The notes beneath the pieces are model-generated. The model was given only the letters and a program-made list of their open reading frames with translations, did no database searches and was not told the DNA's origin. Below are positions 56,333 through 64,000 of a DNA stretch of 64,000 nucleotides, piece after piece. The number at the start of each line of letters is the position of its first letter. Positions within the stretch are counted from its first letter, which is position 1. The position numbers and the translations under genes are program-made. Source of the DNA: Caryophanales bacterium UBA1737 (GTDB taxonomy: Bacteria; Bacillota_I; Bacilli_A; ML615J-28; CAG-313); contig DCIB01000022.1 of NCBI GenBank assembly GCA_002315915.1, positions 45,540 through 109,539 of the forward strand. The letters run 5' to 3'.

Positions 56333-58168
56333 ATGGGAAAAATTATTGGTATTGATTTAGGTACAACAAATTCTTGTGTATCTGTTATTGAAGGTGGTGA
56401 AGCCACTGTTATTGTAAATTCTGATGGAATGCGTACTACTCCATCTGTTGTTGCTTTCAGAAATGGCGAAATTGTTGTAGGTGAAAACGCTAGACGTCAA
56501 GCTGCAACTAATTTAGATACTGTATTTAGTATTAAACGTCATATGGGAAGTGATTATAAAGTTTCTATTAAATCTACTGGAAAAGATTATACTCCACAAG
56601 AAATTTCAGCTATGATTTTACAAAATTTAAAAGCTACTGCTGAAAGTTATTTAGGAAGCCCAGTTACTGAAGCTGTTATTACTGTTCCTGCATATTTTAA
56701 TGATGCTCAACGTCAAGCTACTAAAGATGCTGGTAGAATTGCTGGATTGGATGTTAAACGTATTATAAACGAACCAACTGCTGCAGCACTTGCTTACGGT
56801 ATTGATAAAAAGAATGATAAAGAACAAACTATTTTAGTATATGATTTAGGTGGTGGTACATTTGATGTATCTGTCTTAAGTTTAGCTGATGGTACTTATG
56901 AAGTTTTAGCTACTGCTGGTAATAATAAACTTGGTGGTGATGACTTTGATAATCGTTTAGTTGATTATTTAGTTAAAGAATTTAACAAAAATTCTGGTGT
57001 AAATTTATCAAATGATAAATCAGCTATGTTTAGATTAAAACTTGCAGCTGAAGAAGCTAAGAAAACATTATCAAATGTTACAACTGCAAATGTTAATATT
57101 CCATTTATTACTATGAATAATGGTGAACCTGTTCACTTTGATGTAAATGTTACTCGTGCTACATTTGAATCATTAATTAAAGATTTAGTTGATTCAACAT
57201 GTAATGCAGTAAGAGATGCATTAAAACAAGCTAAGATTACTGCACGTGATCTTGACCAAGTATTATTAGTTGGTGGATCTACTCGTGTTCCTTGTGTTCA
57301 AGAATTAGTAAGAAGAGAACTTGGTAAAGAACCAAACCGTTCTATTAACCCTGATGAAGTTGTTGCAATGGGTGCTGCTATTCAAGGTGGTGTTCTTGCT
57401 GGTGATGTAAATGATGTATTATTACTTGATGTAACTCCATTATCACTTGGTATTGAAACATTAGGTGGTGTTGCAACAGTAATTATTCCTAGAAATACTA
57501 CTATTCCTACTACTAAATCTCAAGTATTCTCTACTGCTGCTGATAATCAACCTGCTGTTGATATTCATGTAGTTCAAGGTGAACGTAGTATGGCTGCTGA
57601 TAATAAGACATTAGGACGTTTCCAATTATCTGGAATTCCTCTTGCTCCTCGTGGTGTACCTCAAATTGAAGTTAAATTTGATATTGATGCAAATGGTATT
57701 GTGCATGTATCTGCTAAAGATTTAGGTACTGGTAAAGTTCAAACTATTACTATTACTGGTAATTCTAGCTTATCTGAAGAAGAAATTGATAGAATGGTTA
57801 AAGAAGCAGAAGCTAATGCTGACCAAGATAAAGCAAAGAAAGAAGAAGCTGATTTAAGAAATGAATGTAGTCAATATATCTTCCAAGTAGAACAATCTAT
57901 TAAAGATTTAGGTGATGAAGTAACAGAAGATGAAAAGTCAAAAGCAGAAGCAGCTATTAAAGATTTACAAGATGCATTAAATGGAACAGATTTAGAAGCT
58001 ATTAAACAAAAGAAAGAAGCTTTACTTACTGCTGCTCAAGGTATCGCAACTAAAGCATATCAAAAGACTCAAGCAGCTCAACAAGGTGCAGAACCAAATC
58101 AAGGTGCATCACAAAATGATGATGGCACTGTAAATGCTGATTACGAAGACGTTTCAGATAAAAAATAA
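56333..58168 (+). CDS. dnaK: Chaperone DnaK (Hsp70)
   Basis: ATP-dependent chaperone. About 611 residues, the typical length for Firmicutes. The ATPase domain has [11 protein letters not shown] at the N-terminus, [12 protein letters not shown], and [26 protein letters not shown] is near residue 310. The linker [17 protein letters not shown] leads to the substrate-binding domain. The C-terminal tail is Gln/Ala/Gly rich and ends in an acidic DYEDVSDKK. Codon choice favours the C/G-ending options slightly more than in neighbours, consistent with high expression. Confidence 0.99.
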   Translation: MGKIIGIDLGTTNSCVSVIEGGEATVIVNSDGMRTTPSVVAFRNGEIVVGENARRQAATNLDTVFSIKRHMGSDYKVSIKSTGKDYTPQEISAMILQNLKATAESYLGSPVTEAVITVPAYFNDAQRQATKDAGRIAGLDVKRIINEPTAAALAYGIDKKNDKEQTILVYDLGGGTFDVSVLSLADGTYEVLATAGNNKLGGDDFDNRLVDYLVKEFNKNSGVNLSNDKSAMFRLKLAAEEAKKTLSNVTTANVNIPFITMNNGEPVHFDVNVTRATFESLIKDLVDSTCNAVRDALKQAKITARDLDQVLLVGGSTRVPCVQELVRRELGKEPNRSINPDEVVAMGAAIQGGVLAGDVNDVLLLDVTPLSLGIETLGGVATVIIPRNTTIPTTKSQVFSTAADNQPAVDIHVVQGERSMAADNKTLGRFQLSGIPLAPRGVPQIEVKFDIDANGIVHVSAKDLGTGKVQTITITGNSSLSEEEIDRMVKEAEANADQDKAKKEEADLRNECSQYIFQVEQSIKDLGDEVTEDEKSKAEAAIKDLQDALNGTDLEAIKQKKEALLTAAQGIATKAYQKTQAAQQGAEPNQGASQNDDGTVNADYEDVSDKK

Positions 58169-58187
58169 TAATTATTAGGAGGCCTCT

Positions 58188-59306
58188 ATGGCAACAAAAA
58201 AAGATTATTATGAAATATTAGGTGTACCAAGAGATGCCTCACAAGAAGATATAAAGAAAGCTTATAGATCACTTGCTAAAAAATATCATCCAGATGTATG
58301 TAAAGAAGCAAATGCAAATGAAAGATTTGCAGAAATTCAAGTTGCATATGATTGTTTAAGTGATCCAGATAAAAGAGCAAACTATGATAGATTCGGTACT
58401 GAAGATCCTCAAATGGGGGGATTTGGAGGTGCCGGAGCATCAGGATTTGGTGGTTTTGATGGATTTGATGATATTATTTCTTCTATATTTGGAGGAGGAA
58501 GATCTCAACAAAGACGTGGAGGACCATCTCGTGGTAGAGATATTGAACAAGATTTAGTAATTGATTTTATTGAAGCTTGTCAAGGTGTAAAAAAAGAAGT
58601 CAAGTTTACAAGATTTGATACATGTACAAAATGTGCAGGATCAGGAGCTTATTCTCAATCAGATATAACTACATGTTCAAAATGTGGTGGTAGAGGAAGA
58701 GTTGTTGTTGTTGCAAATACTTTATTAGGTCAAATGCGTACTGAACAAGAGTGTCCTGATTGTAGAGGAACTGGTAAAAAAATAAATAGAGCATGTCCTG
58801 ATTGTAATGGTCAAGGTAAAGTTAGAGTTTCTAAGAATATCGCAATTAATATTCCAGGTGGAATAGATAATGATCAAACTATTAGAGTTGCAAATGAAGG
58901 TGAAGCAGGTAATCATGGTGGAACACAAGGTGACTTATTTGTTCATATCCATGTAAGAAACCATGAATTCTTTGTTCGTGAAGGAAATAATATTGTTATA
59001 GAATTACCAATTACATTCTCTCAAGCAGCACTAGGTGCTTCTATTGAAGTACAAACACTAACTGGATTTGTTAAAATGCAAATTAAACCAGGAACACAAA
59101 ATGGAGATAAATACCGTTTAGCCGATAAAGGTATTAATAATCAAATAACTAAAAAAGTTGGTCATCAAATTGTTGTAATTAAAGTTGTTACACCAACTAA
59201 TTTATCAAATAAACAAAAAGAATTATTTAAAGAATTATCCGAAACTGATGAAACAGTTGGAAATAGTTTCTTTGATAAAGTTAAAAAATTCTTTAAAAAA
59301 TTATAA
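58188..59306 (+). CDS. dnaJ: Co-chaperone DnaJ (Hsp40)
   Basis: Stimulates the DnaK ATPase and delivers substrates. About 372 residues, class A. The J domain with HPD (KKYHPDVCK) is at 1-70, then a Gly/Phe-rich linker, then the zinc region with four C-x-x-C-x-G-x-G-type repeats ([32 protein letters not shown]), then C-terminal beta domains. AGGAGG precedes the start. It ends the hrcA-grpE-dnaK-dnaJ operon. Confidence 0.98.
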   Translation: MATKKDYYEILGVPRDASQEDIKKAYRSLAKKYHPDVCKEANANERFAEIQVAYDCLSDPDKRANYDRFGTEDPQMGGFGGAGASGFGGFDGFDDIISSIFGGGRSQQRRGGPSRGRDIEQDLVIDFIEACQGVKKEVKFTRFDTCTKCAGSGAYSQSDITTCSKCGGRGRVVVVANTLLGQMRTEQECPDCRGTGKKINRACPDCNGQGKVRVSKNIAINIPGGIDNDQTIRVANEGEAGNHGGTQGDLFVHIHVRNHEFFVREGNNIVIELPITFSQAALGASIEVQTLTGFVKMQIKPGTQNGDKYRLADKGINNQITKKVGHQIVVIKVVTPTNLSNKQKELFKELSETDETVGNSFFDKVKKFFKKL

Positions 59307-59309
59307 TTT

Positions 59310-59348
59310 ACAAGAGTATTAAACATACATGTTTAATACTCTTGTTTT
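59310..59348 (+). terminator. Rho-independent terminator after dnaJ
   Basis: ACAAGAGTATTAAACAT (59310-59326) pairs with 59329-59345, followed by TTTT. Confidence 0.88.
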
Positions 59349-59355
59349 ATTTAAG

Positions 59356-59364
59356 TGTTATAAT
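59356..59364 (+). promoter_or_regulatory. Extended -10 promoter of map
   Basis: TG-T-TATAAT, 22 bases before the map ATG, with AGAAAGA between. No good -35. Confidence 0.5.
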
Positions 59365-59386
59365 ATTAAAAGAAAGAAAAATATTT

Positions 59387-60214
59387 ATGTCAAAAGAAGC
59401 TTATAAATTAATTGAATCAAAAATTTTAGAATATAAAAAAAATAATATTTTGGTTCCAACTGAAGAAATGATTAAATCAAAGGAACAAATAGAGGGAATT
59501 AAAGACGCTGGTATAATAAATACCGGAATACTTAATGAATTAGAAAATATAATTCATATAGGCATGACCACACAAGAAATAGATGATTTTGTATATAAAT
59601 ATACTATAGATCATAATGCAATACCTGCTCCATTAAACTATGAAGGATATCCAAAAAGTGTTTGTACATCAGTAAATGATGTAGTTTGTCATGGTATTCC
59701 ATCTAGTAAAGTTCGTTTAAAAGATGGAGACATTATTAATGTTGATGTAACTACAATCTATAATGGCTATTACGCTGATGCATCTAGAATGTATTTAGTA
59801 GGTAATGTATCTAATAAAGCAAAACGTCTTGTAAAAGTTACAAAAGAATGTTTAGATAAAGCTGTGAATTCAATAGTTCCTTGGGAAACTAGATTAGGTG
59901 ATATAGGATATATAATAAACAATCATGCTACTAAAAATGGTTATAAAGTAGTTAGAGAAATTGGAGGACATGGTGTCGGACTAAATATGCATGAAGATCC
60001 ATTTGTATTCCATATAGGAAAACCACATACCGGAATGCTTTTAGTTCCTGGAATGGTTATAACTATCGAGCCAATGATCAATGAAGGAACTAATAGAGTG
60101 TTCTTAGATTATGATGATGAATGGACAATATATACTGCAGATGGAAAACTATCAGCTCAATGGGAATATACTATTGCAATAACAGAAGAAGGACCAATTA
60201 TTCTTACACATTAG
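59387..60214 (+). CDS. map: Methionine aminopeptidase, type I
   Basis: Removes the initiator Met from new proteins. About 275 residues, about 25 more than the shortest bacterial enzymes because of an N-terminal extension. The metal ligands are in DVTTIYNGYYADASR, the His of GGHGVGLNMHEDP, the Glu of TIEPMI and the Glu of WEYTIAITEEGP. The start at 59387 (MSKEAYK) follows an AGAAAGA site; an earlier frame start at 59342 lies on the dnaJ terminator. It is not in the usual secY-adk-map context. Confidence 0.93.
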   Translation: MSKEAYKLIESKILEYKKNNILVPTEEMIKSKEQIEGIKDAGIINTGILNELENIIHIGMTTQEIDDFVYKYTIDHNAIPAPLNYEGYPKSVCTSVNDVVCHGIPSSKVRLKDGDIINVDVTTIYNGYYADASRMYLVGNVSNKAKRLVKVTKECLDKAVNSIVPWETRLGDIGYIINNHATKNGYKVVREIGGHGVGLNMHEDPFVFHIGKPHTGMLLVPGMVITIEPMINEGTNRVFLDYDDEWTIYTADGKLSAQWEYTIAITEEGPIILTH

Positions 60215-60240
60215 ACTATCAATAATTGATAGTCTTTATT
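60213..60240 (+). terminator. Hairpin terminator after map
   Basis: AGACTATCAAT (60213-60223) pairs with 60225-60235, then TTTATTTT. It includes the map stop codon. Confidence 0.8.
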
Positions 60241-60245
60241 TTATT

Positions 60246-60287
60246 AAAAATGTCTAAAAAATCATATTGATTTCTTAGACATTTTTT
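60246..60287 (+). terminator. Second hairpin after map
   Basis: AAAATGTCTAA pairs with TTAGACATTTT, with additional pairing of the inner AATCA and TGATT. A T run follows. It directly precedes the next gene's -10. Confidence 0.75.
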
Positions 60288-60295
60288 GATATAGA
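60287..60295 (+). promoter_or_regulatory. Extended -10 promoter of the A24 peptidase gene, likely leaderless
   Basis: TG-A-TATAGA ends seven bases before the ATG at 60303, the same spacing as for queH and yqeG. No Shine-Dalgarno sequence. Confidence 0.45.
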
Positions 60296-60302
60296 TATAG
60301 AT

Positions 60303-60881
60303 ATGAATTTTATTATTTTATTTATATTCTTAGGTATATTTTTATTTTTAACATATATTTATAGATCATTTTCGAAAGAAGGAATACTATTTTTATCTTT
60401 ATTTCTTGTAATGTTATTAATATATTCTCATCAAAAAGAAGACTACTTACATCATTCTAATATAATAATTATCAGTATCTTTATTTTTGTTTCATTTGTA
60501 GATATTAAAAAAATGATTATTCCTGATCTTTCAATAATATTTATTTTTATTATACAAATAATTAAATCTATAATTTGCATTCAAAAATACAATAACATGT
60601 TTAATTTTGATGGTCTTATTTATGTAATAATAATATCTGTTATAATACTTGGATTATCTTTTTTATATAAAAAAGAATTATTTGGTATTGGAGATATTAA
60701 ATTATATTTAGTATTATCAATAAATGAATCATTATTGTTTATTAATATGGTCATTGTTTTATCTTGTTTTATTGGAATCTTTATATCGTTAATAAAAAAG
60801 AAAAAACAAATAGCATTCGGAGAAGCTATTTGTTTATCATACGCCATTATTATTCTAATAATTGATTTATTTTTTAGTTAA
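60303..60881 (+). CDS. Prepilin peptidase-like protein, A24 family
   Basis: Membrane aspartyl peptidase of the type that cleaves type IV prepilins and competence pseudopilins. About 192 residues with six or so membrane segments. The two catalytic Asp are in VDIKKMIIPD (D67) and in the GxGD motif FGIGDIKL (D131). The N-terminal zinc domain and methylase portion of ComC/PilD are missing, giving a minimal form. comEA and comEC are 16 kb away. No ribosome-binding site. The last 15 bases overlap the convergent small gene. Confidence 0.82.
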   Translation: MNFIILFIFLGIFLFLTYIYRSFSKEGILFLSLFLVMLLIYSHQKEDYLHHSNIIIISIFIFVSFVDIKKMIIPDLSIIFIFIIQIIKSIICIQKYNNMFNFDGLIYVIIISVIILGLSFLYKKELFGIGDIKLYLVLSINESLLFINMVIVLSCFIGIFISLIKKKKQIAFGEAICLSYAIIILIIDLFFS

Positions 60882-61100
60882 AAAGAATTTATTGAATAAT
60901 AGTATGCAGAATATATCAATCCAGCCGAATAGTGCTCCAAGACCTGGTATTGATAATATTGCAAGAATTAAATTTAAAATATTTTTCTTTTTAAACCATT
61001 CTTGCCATCTTACAACTATTTCAATAACCCAACCAGTAATAGGAATAAGTAAAAGTAATAGTTGTACTAATTTATTTTGTTTATAGAACCATTTTTTCAT
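60867..61100 (-). CDS. Small membrane protein
   Basis: About 77 residues with two or three hydrophobic segments (roughly 12-30 and 42-70) and Lys/Trp-rich flanks. I do not recognise a family. It is supported by a strong AAGGGGG ribosome-binding site upstream of the ATG on the minus strand and by occupying otherwise empty sequence. It overlaps the convergent A24 peptidase gene by 15 bases. Confidence 0.7.
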   Translation of the reverse strand: MKKWFYKQNKLVQLLLLLIPITGWVIEIVVRWQEWFKKKNILNLILAILSIPGLGALFGWIDIFCILLFNKFFLTKK

Positions 61101-61164
61101 AGTAATTACCCCCTTACTATGTTTTTATTATATCAAAAATAATATTTAGGTGTCTATAAAAATT

Positions 61165-61193
61165 AAAAGAAATGATTAAAAATCATTTCTTTT
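61165..61193 (-). terminator. Terminator of gltS
   Basis: A 13-bp stem (61165-61177 with 61181-61193) on the minus strand that contains the gltS TGA stop. The T run after it is moderate. Confidence 0.75.
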
Positions 61194-62637
61194 TCTTAAA
61201 AATATAGCTTCTAAATTGAATAAATTGCATTACAATAAAGAATATAATAATTAAACTTAGATAAAGTACTATATCTCCACCATTAACAATACGTGGTACA
61301 ATCCACATAATTAGTGGTAAACCAAATAACATTGCTGGTAAGTTCTGATATACTAAGTTATCTGAAGCAGGTGTTTCATAATTTGGATCAATTTCACGTA
61401 GTAAAATCATTCCAGTTGAAGCTGTACCTGTTAACATTCCATATAATGCACAGAATTGTTCATATTTATAATTTGGAAATAGTTTATGACAACAAAATCT
61501 GATATAGAATAATGTAGATACTAATCCTACAAATGAAAGAATTAATATTACACTCCAATAATCTTTAATTAATCTTAAATCAATTACTGCAATACCGGCT
61601 ACAATCATTATATCAAAAGCAATACCGGCAATTCTATTCATCATAAAGTCATTAATATATTTTCTTTTAATAATACCTTTTTTTGTTAGCTTATTAATAA
61701 TCCATTTTAATAAAATAGCAAATAATGTTCCAATAAAGAAATTAAAACCAAAGATTGTTTGTTTTAGATCATATCCTACAAATTGACCAATTAAATACAT
61801 GAATAAGAATGATACTGCATATACAAATACAACAAGTGCAGTTTGTATAGTAAATTTATCAATTGAACCAGTCATTTCTACTTCTTTTTTAATTTGAATA
61901 TCATCTACGGTATATTGAAGTTTTTCTTCAATATTAGTATTTATCTTTCCACGTTTCTTAAGTAACATTAAATAAACAACGCCACCAATAGAAGCTGATA
62001 AGAAACCCATTGCGGCAAGTGTTAATCCAAAATTTGAGCCATTAAAGTCTGGATTTAATGTTTGAAACATATTTCCCCAAGTAAGAGCTTGTCCTGTTCC
62101 TTGTCCATATGCAAGAGCTAAAATAACACCAGATCCAGGAACTAATGTTGGAATAAATTTTGCAACAATTATTGTTATTATTATACCTAAAGAAGCTTGC
62201 ATCAAATATGTTGATACGGTTACACATCCGGTATTAAACACATCTTTAAAATTAGGCTTATTTTTCCCAGTTTTACTTCTTAATGAAGTAGCAACAAAAC
62301 CTAATCCTAATGCATGATATGTTATTATTTGTAATATTTCAGATCCAGTTCTAATAATATTACCATCCGAATCACATATAGATAGAGCTGGTAAATCAAA
62401 GAAAGATTCTCCAGTTGCTAAATTATAAATTGTAGTAAATAATAATATTATTATTCCACCTAAAACAGAAGCAGGAATTAATGATTGATTTAGTTTTTTG
62501 ATATTGTTTTTTAATATATGAGCAATCATCATACCAATAAACAATACTGCTATTAATGTTAATACGCTCCAAGAACTATAATCAGAAAAAATTACTTGAT
62601 TCTGATTTACTAAAAAATTACATTCCCAAGAAATCAT
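61183..62637 (-). CDS. gltS: Sodium/glutamate symporter, GltS family
   Basis: Integral membrane carrier that takes up glutamate with sodium. About 484 residues and roughly 12 membrane segments. The family signature LIPASVLGGII, the LALAYGQGTGQAL segment and the matching second-half YGMLTGTASTGMILLREIDP are present. The start at 62637 has AAGGAG nine bases upstream and lies 20 bases inside the end of plsC, so the two are coupled. The stop is TGA, placed in the terminator stem; this supports UGA being a real stop in this organism. Confidence 0.88.
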   Translation of the reverse strand: MISWECNFLVNQNQVIFSDYSSWSVLTLIAVLFIGMMIAHILKNNIKKLNQSLIPASVLGGIIILLFTTIYNLATGESFFDLPALSICDSDGNIIRTGSEILQIITYHALGLGFVATSLRSKTGKNKPNFKDVFNTGCVTVSTYLMQASLGIIITIIVAKFIPTLVPGSGVILALAYGQGTGQALTWGNMFQTLNPDFNGSNFGLTLAAMGFLSASIGGVVYLMLLKKRGKINTNIEEKLQYTVDDIQIKKEVEMTGSIDKFTIQTALVVFVYAVSFLFMYLIGQFVGYDLKQTIFGFNFFIGTLFAILLKWIINKLTKKGIIKRKYINDFMMNRIAGIAFDIMIVAGIAVIDLRLIKDYWSVILILSFVGLVSTLFYIRFCCHKLFPNYKYEQFCALYGMLTGTASTGMILLREIDPNYETPASDNLVYQNLPAMLFGLPLIMWIVPRIVNGGDIVLYLSLIIIFFIVMQFIQFRSYIFKKKK

Positions 62638-63808
62638 CAGTTATAACTCCTTCTTCAATTTTATATTTATAAATATGTTGCATATATTTTAATGCATTTA
62701 GTCTTTTATTATCTTTAAACTGATAAGTATGTCCATCTACAAAGATATTTAGATAGTTTTGCAGCATTACGGCACTTGAAGTAATATTATCAAATAAGTA
62801 TATTATTTCTTTATCTTTATACCTTACAACTAATCTATTTGAATATAATTCTAAAGTGCACTTTTTAGATATACAATGTTTAAATTTATATGGTATTATT
62901 TCATAAAATCCAACATTATCACTAGATATTAGAACATTTTTATCAATATCATGAAGTGATTCAGTATATAAAACATTTTTTTGATAATTATACCATTCTA
63001 ATATTGTATGATATTTAGAATTACTAATTGTTTTATCATTGTTAAATGTATATTCAGTTTGACAATTTAAACACATAAATTTATCATTATATGAATAAAA
63101 TTTAGAAATACCACATTTTGGACATCTATAAATTACTCTTTCTAAATATTCAGCTCTATTAGATTCATTAATTATAACTTTATCATCTGACTCATTTACA
63201 TATAATTTTTCTTTTATTAATTTATATAATTCATCATTTGATAGATTTTTATAATCATCATATTTAATTAATTCACTAAAATTTAGAGATATTTTTGCTT
63301 TATTAGGAGTACCTGAATATCTAGGATATGCACTAAAACCACCGTTTATTGTTATAAATAATAATGGAAGTTTTAGAAATTGTGCCATTTTAGTAATAGT
63401 AGGATTAATGTATCCAGTTTCTCCACTATATGTTCTATTACCTTCAGGAAATATTATTATAGATCCACCTTCATTTTTAACTCGAAGACATTTTTTAAGG
63501 ATTCCTAAATCAACACTACCTTTTTTATAGGGAATTGGATTTACTGCCCATTTTAATAAACCAGATACAATTGGTGTATTCATTAAATCATCTAAACACA
63601 CAAAATAAGCATCACCATCTATATGAGTAGATATTATATATTGATCATCTAATGTTTGATGATTAGACATAATTAAACATGGTTCATTTAACTTATAAAT
63701 AGGTTTTAAATCTAAATCATATTTCTTATTTAATTTTTTTGCAAAAGAAGGCGCAAGTATTTTTTTAATTACTCGATGACGATTTTTAATCCAAGTTTCT
63801 TTATTCAT
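62618..63808 (-). CDS. 1-acyl-glycerol-3-phosphate acyltransferase-like protein with extra C-terminal module
   Basis: Lysophospholipid acyltransferase fold (PlsC). About 396 residues, well over the usual 200-250. The catalytic H-x4-D is H50-D55 in SNHQTLDD, and the second motif FPEGNRT is at 120-126. After about residue 225 comes a Cys4 zinc ribbon (C229, C232, C246, C249) and then about 110 residues of strand-rich sequence that resembles a PH-like domain (LELYSNRLVVRYKDKEI). It has no N-terminal signal peptide. AGGAGG precedes the start. It is co-translated with gltS. Confidence 0.85.
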   Translation of the reverse strand: MNKETWIKNRHRVIKKILAPSFAKKLNKKYDLDLKPIYKLNEPCLIMSNHQTLDDQYIISTHIDGDAYFVCLDDLMNTPIVSGLLKWAVNPIPYKKGSVDLGILKKCLRVKNEGGSIIIFPEGNRTYSGETGYINPTITKMAQFLKLPLLFITINGGFSAYPRYSGTPNKAKISLNFSELIKYDDYKNLSNDELYKLIKEKLYVNESDDKVIINESNRAEYLERVIYRCPKCGISKFYSYNDKFMCLNCQTEYTFNNDKTISNSKYHTILEWYNYQKNVLYTESLHDIDKNVLISSDNVGFYEIIPYKFKHCISKKCTLELYSNRLVVRYKDKEIIYLFDNITSSAVMLQNYLNIFVDGHTYQFKDNKRLNALKYMQHIYKYKIEEGVITDDFLGM

Positions 63809-63942
63809 ATTATTGCCTCCTTTATATTATATATTTTAAGCAATTTATTCCATAAAATCAATGTTTTAATTTTATTTATAAATATTTTAGTAAATAATTC
63901 ATATTTTTATAATAAATAGTTAATTATTTATACTTTTTAAAT

Positions 63943-63967
63943 AAAAAAGCTGATTTTTTAAATCAGC
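63943..63967 (-). terminator. Minus-strand terminator at the right edge
   Basis: GCTGATTT (63949-63956) pairs with AAATCAGC (63960-63967). Read on the minus strand it is followed by six T. It ends a gene that enters the window from the right. Confidence 0.75.
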
Positions 63968-63975
63968 ATAATATT

Positions 63976-64000
63976 TTATATGGCAAAGATGAACCATTTT
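63976..64000 (-). CDS. Possible C-terminus of a gene running in from the right
   Basis: One minus-strand frame from the window edge reads a few residues (KWFIFAI) to a TAA, just before the minus-strand terminator. Too short to identify. Confidence 0.3.

Noticed and set aside
60862..61086. Plus-strand reading frame in 60862-61086
   Set aside because: It is antisense to a better-supported minus-strand membrane protein gene with a strong ribosome-binding site, and has no site of its own.
1..64000. Genetic code 4 (UGA = Trp) for the whole organism
   Set aside because: Trp is TGG throughout, TGA ends gltS inside its terminator and also ends queH and yqeK, and an RF2 gene exists. Not fully excluded without the tRNA set.
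1..64000. CRISPR arrays, insertion sequences, prophage, integron or toxin-antitoxin modules
   Set aside because: No regularly spaced repeats, transposase motifs, phage genes or paired small toxin-antitoxin frames were seen on reading both strands.

Overview
The window is a strongly AT-rich, gene-dense bacterial chromosome segment. Gene content and order are those of low-GC Firmicutes (Bacilli): secA-prfB, ftsY-ylxM-ffh, hrcA-grpE-dnaK-dnaJ under CIRCE control, yqeG-yqeH-yqeK-rsfS, trmR-trhP1-trhP2-greA, and an FMN riboswitch before ribU. Short leaders, TAATG overlaps, tight hairpin terminators and no mobile elements point to a streamlined genome, perhaps an uncultured gut Bacilli lineage of the RF39/Erysipelotrichales/Acholeplasma type. 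That placement is inference. I see no rRNA, tRNA, CRISPR array, insertion sequence or prophage.

Layout. 1-10 kb: the end of a membrane protein, leuS, a small unknown gene, hpf, queH, secA, prfB and recX, then an FMN riboswitch and ribU. 10-20.7 kb: glycerate kinase, a soluble FtsK-type translocase, lepB, rbgA, rnhB, topA, a candidate small RNA, and the SRP genes ftsY-ylxM-ffh. 20.7-29.7 kb: ruvA facing away from ruvB, then queA, tatD, a DUF1846 gene with a small partner, ychF, a CCA-adding-enzyme homologue that has lost its catalytic residues, and a YhaM-type exonuclease. 29.8-36.1 kb: two very large exported proteins in tandem. 36-46.6 kb: walJ, rlmH, a membrane protein, uvrB, mnmA, recD2, and a lipoprotein-type ComEA with ComEC. 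46.7-54.6 kb: wobble-uridine tRNA modification genes, greA, mtnN, tcdA, and ribosome-assembly genes. 54.6-64 kb: the heat-shock operon, map, a small prepilin-type peptidase, a glutamate symporter and an acyltransferase with an extra C-terminal module.

Common themes are translation and its quality control (LeuS, RF2, HPF, RbgA, YqeH, RsfS, YchF), tRNA wobble modification (QueA, QueH, MnmA, TrmR, TrhP1/2, TcdA), protein export (SecA, SRP, LepB), and DNA repair or recombination (UvrB, RuvAB, RecX, RecD2, TopA, RnhB).

The most striking observation is in prfB. The gene for release factor 2, the factor that reads UGA, has an in-frame UGA exactly where the family has the conserved Trp of its PDFW/PEFW motif, and the reading frame continues unchanged after it. 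Elsewhere in the window Trp is TGG, and UGA ends queH, yqeK and gltS. This looks like RF2 autoregulation by UGA readthrough in place of the classical +1 frameshift.
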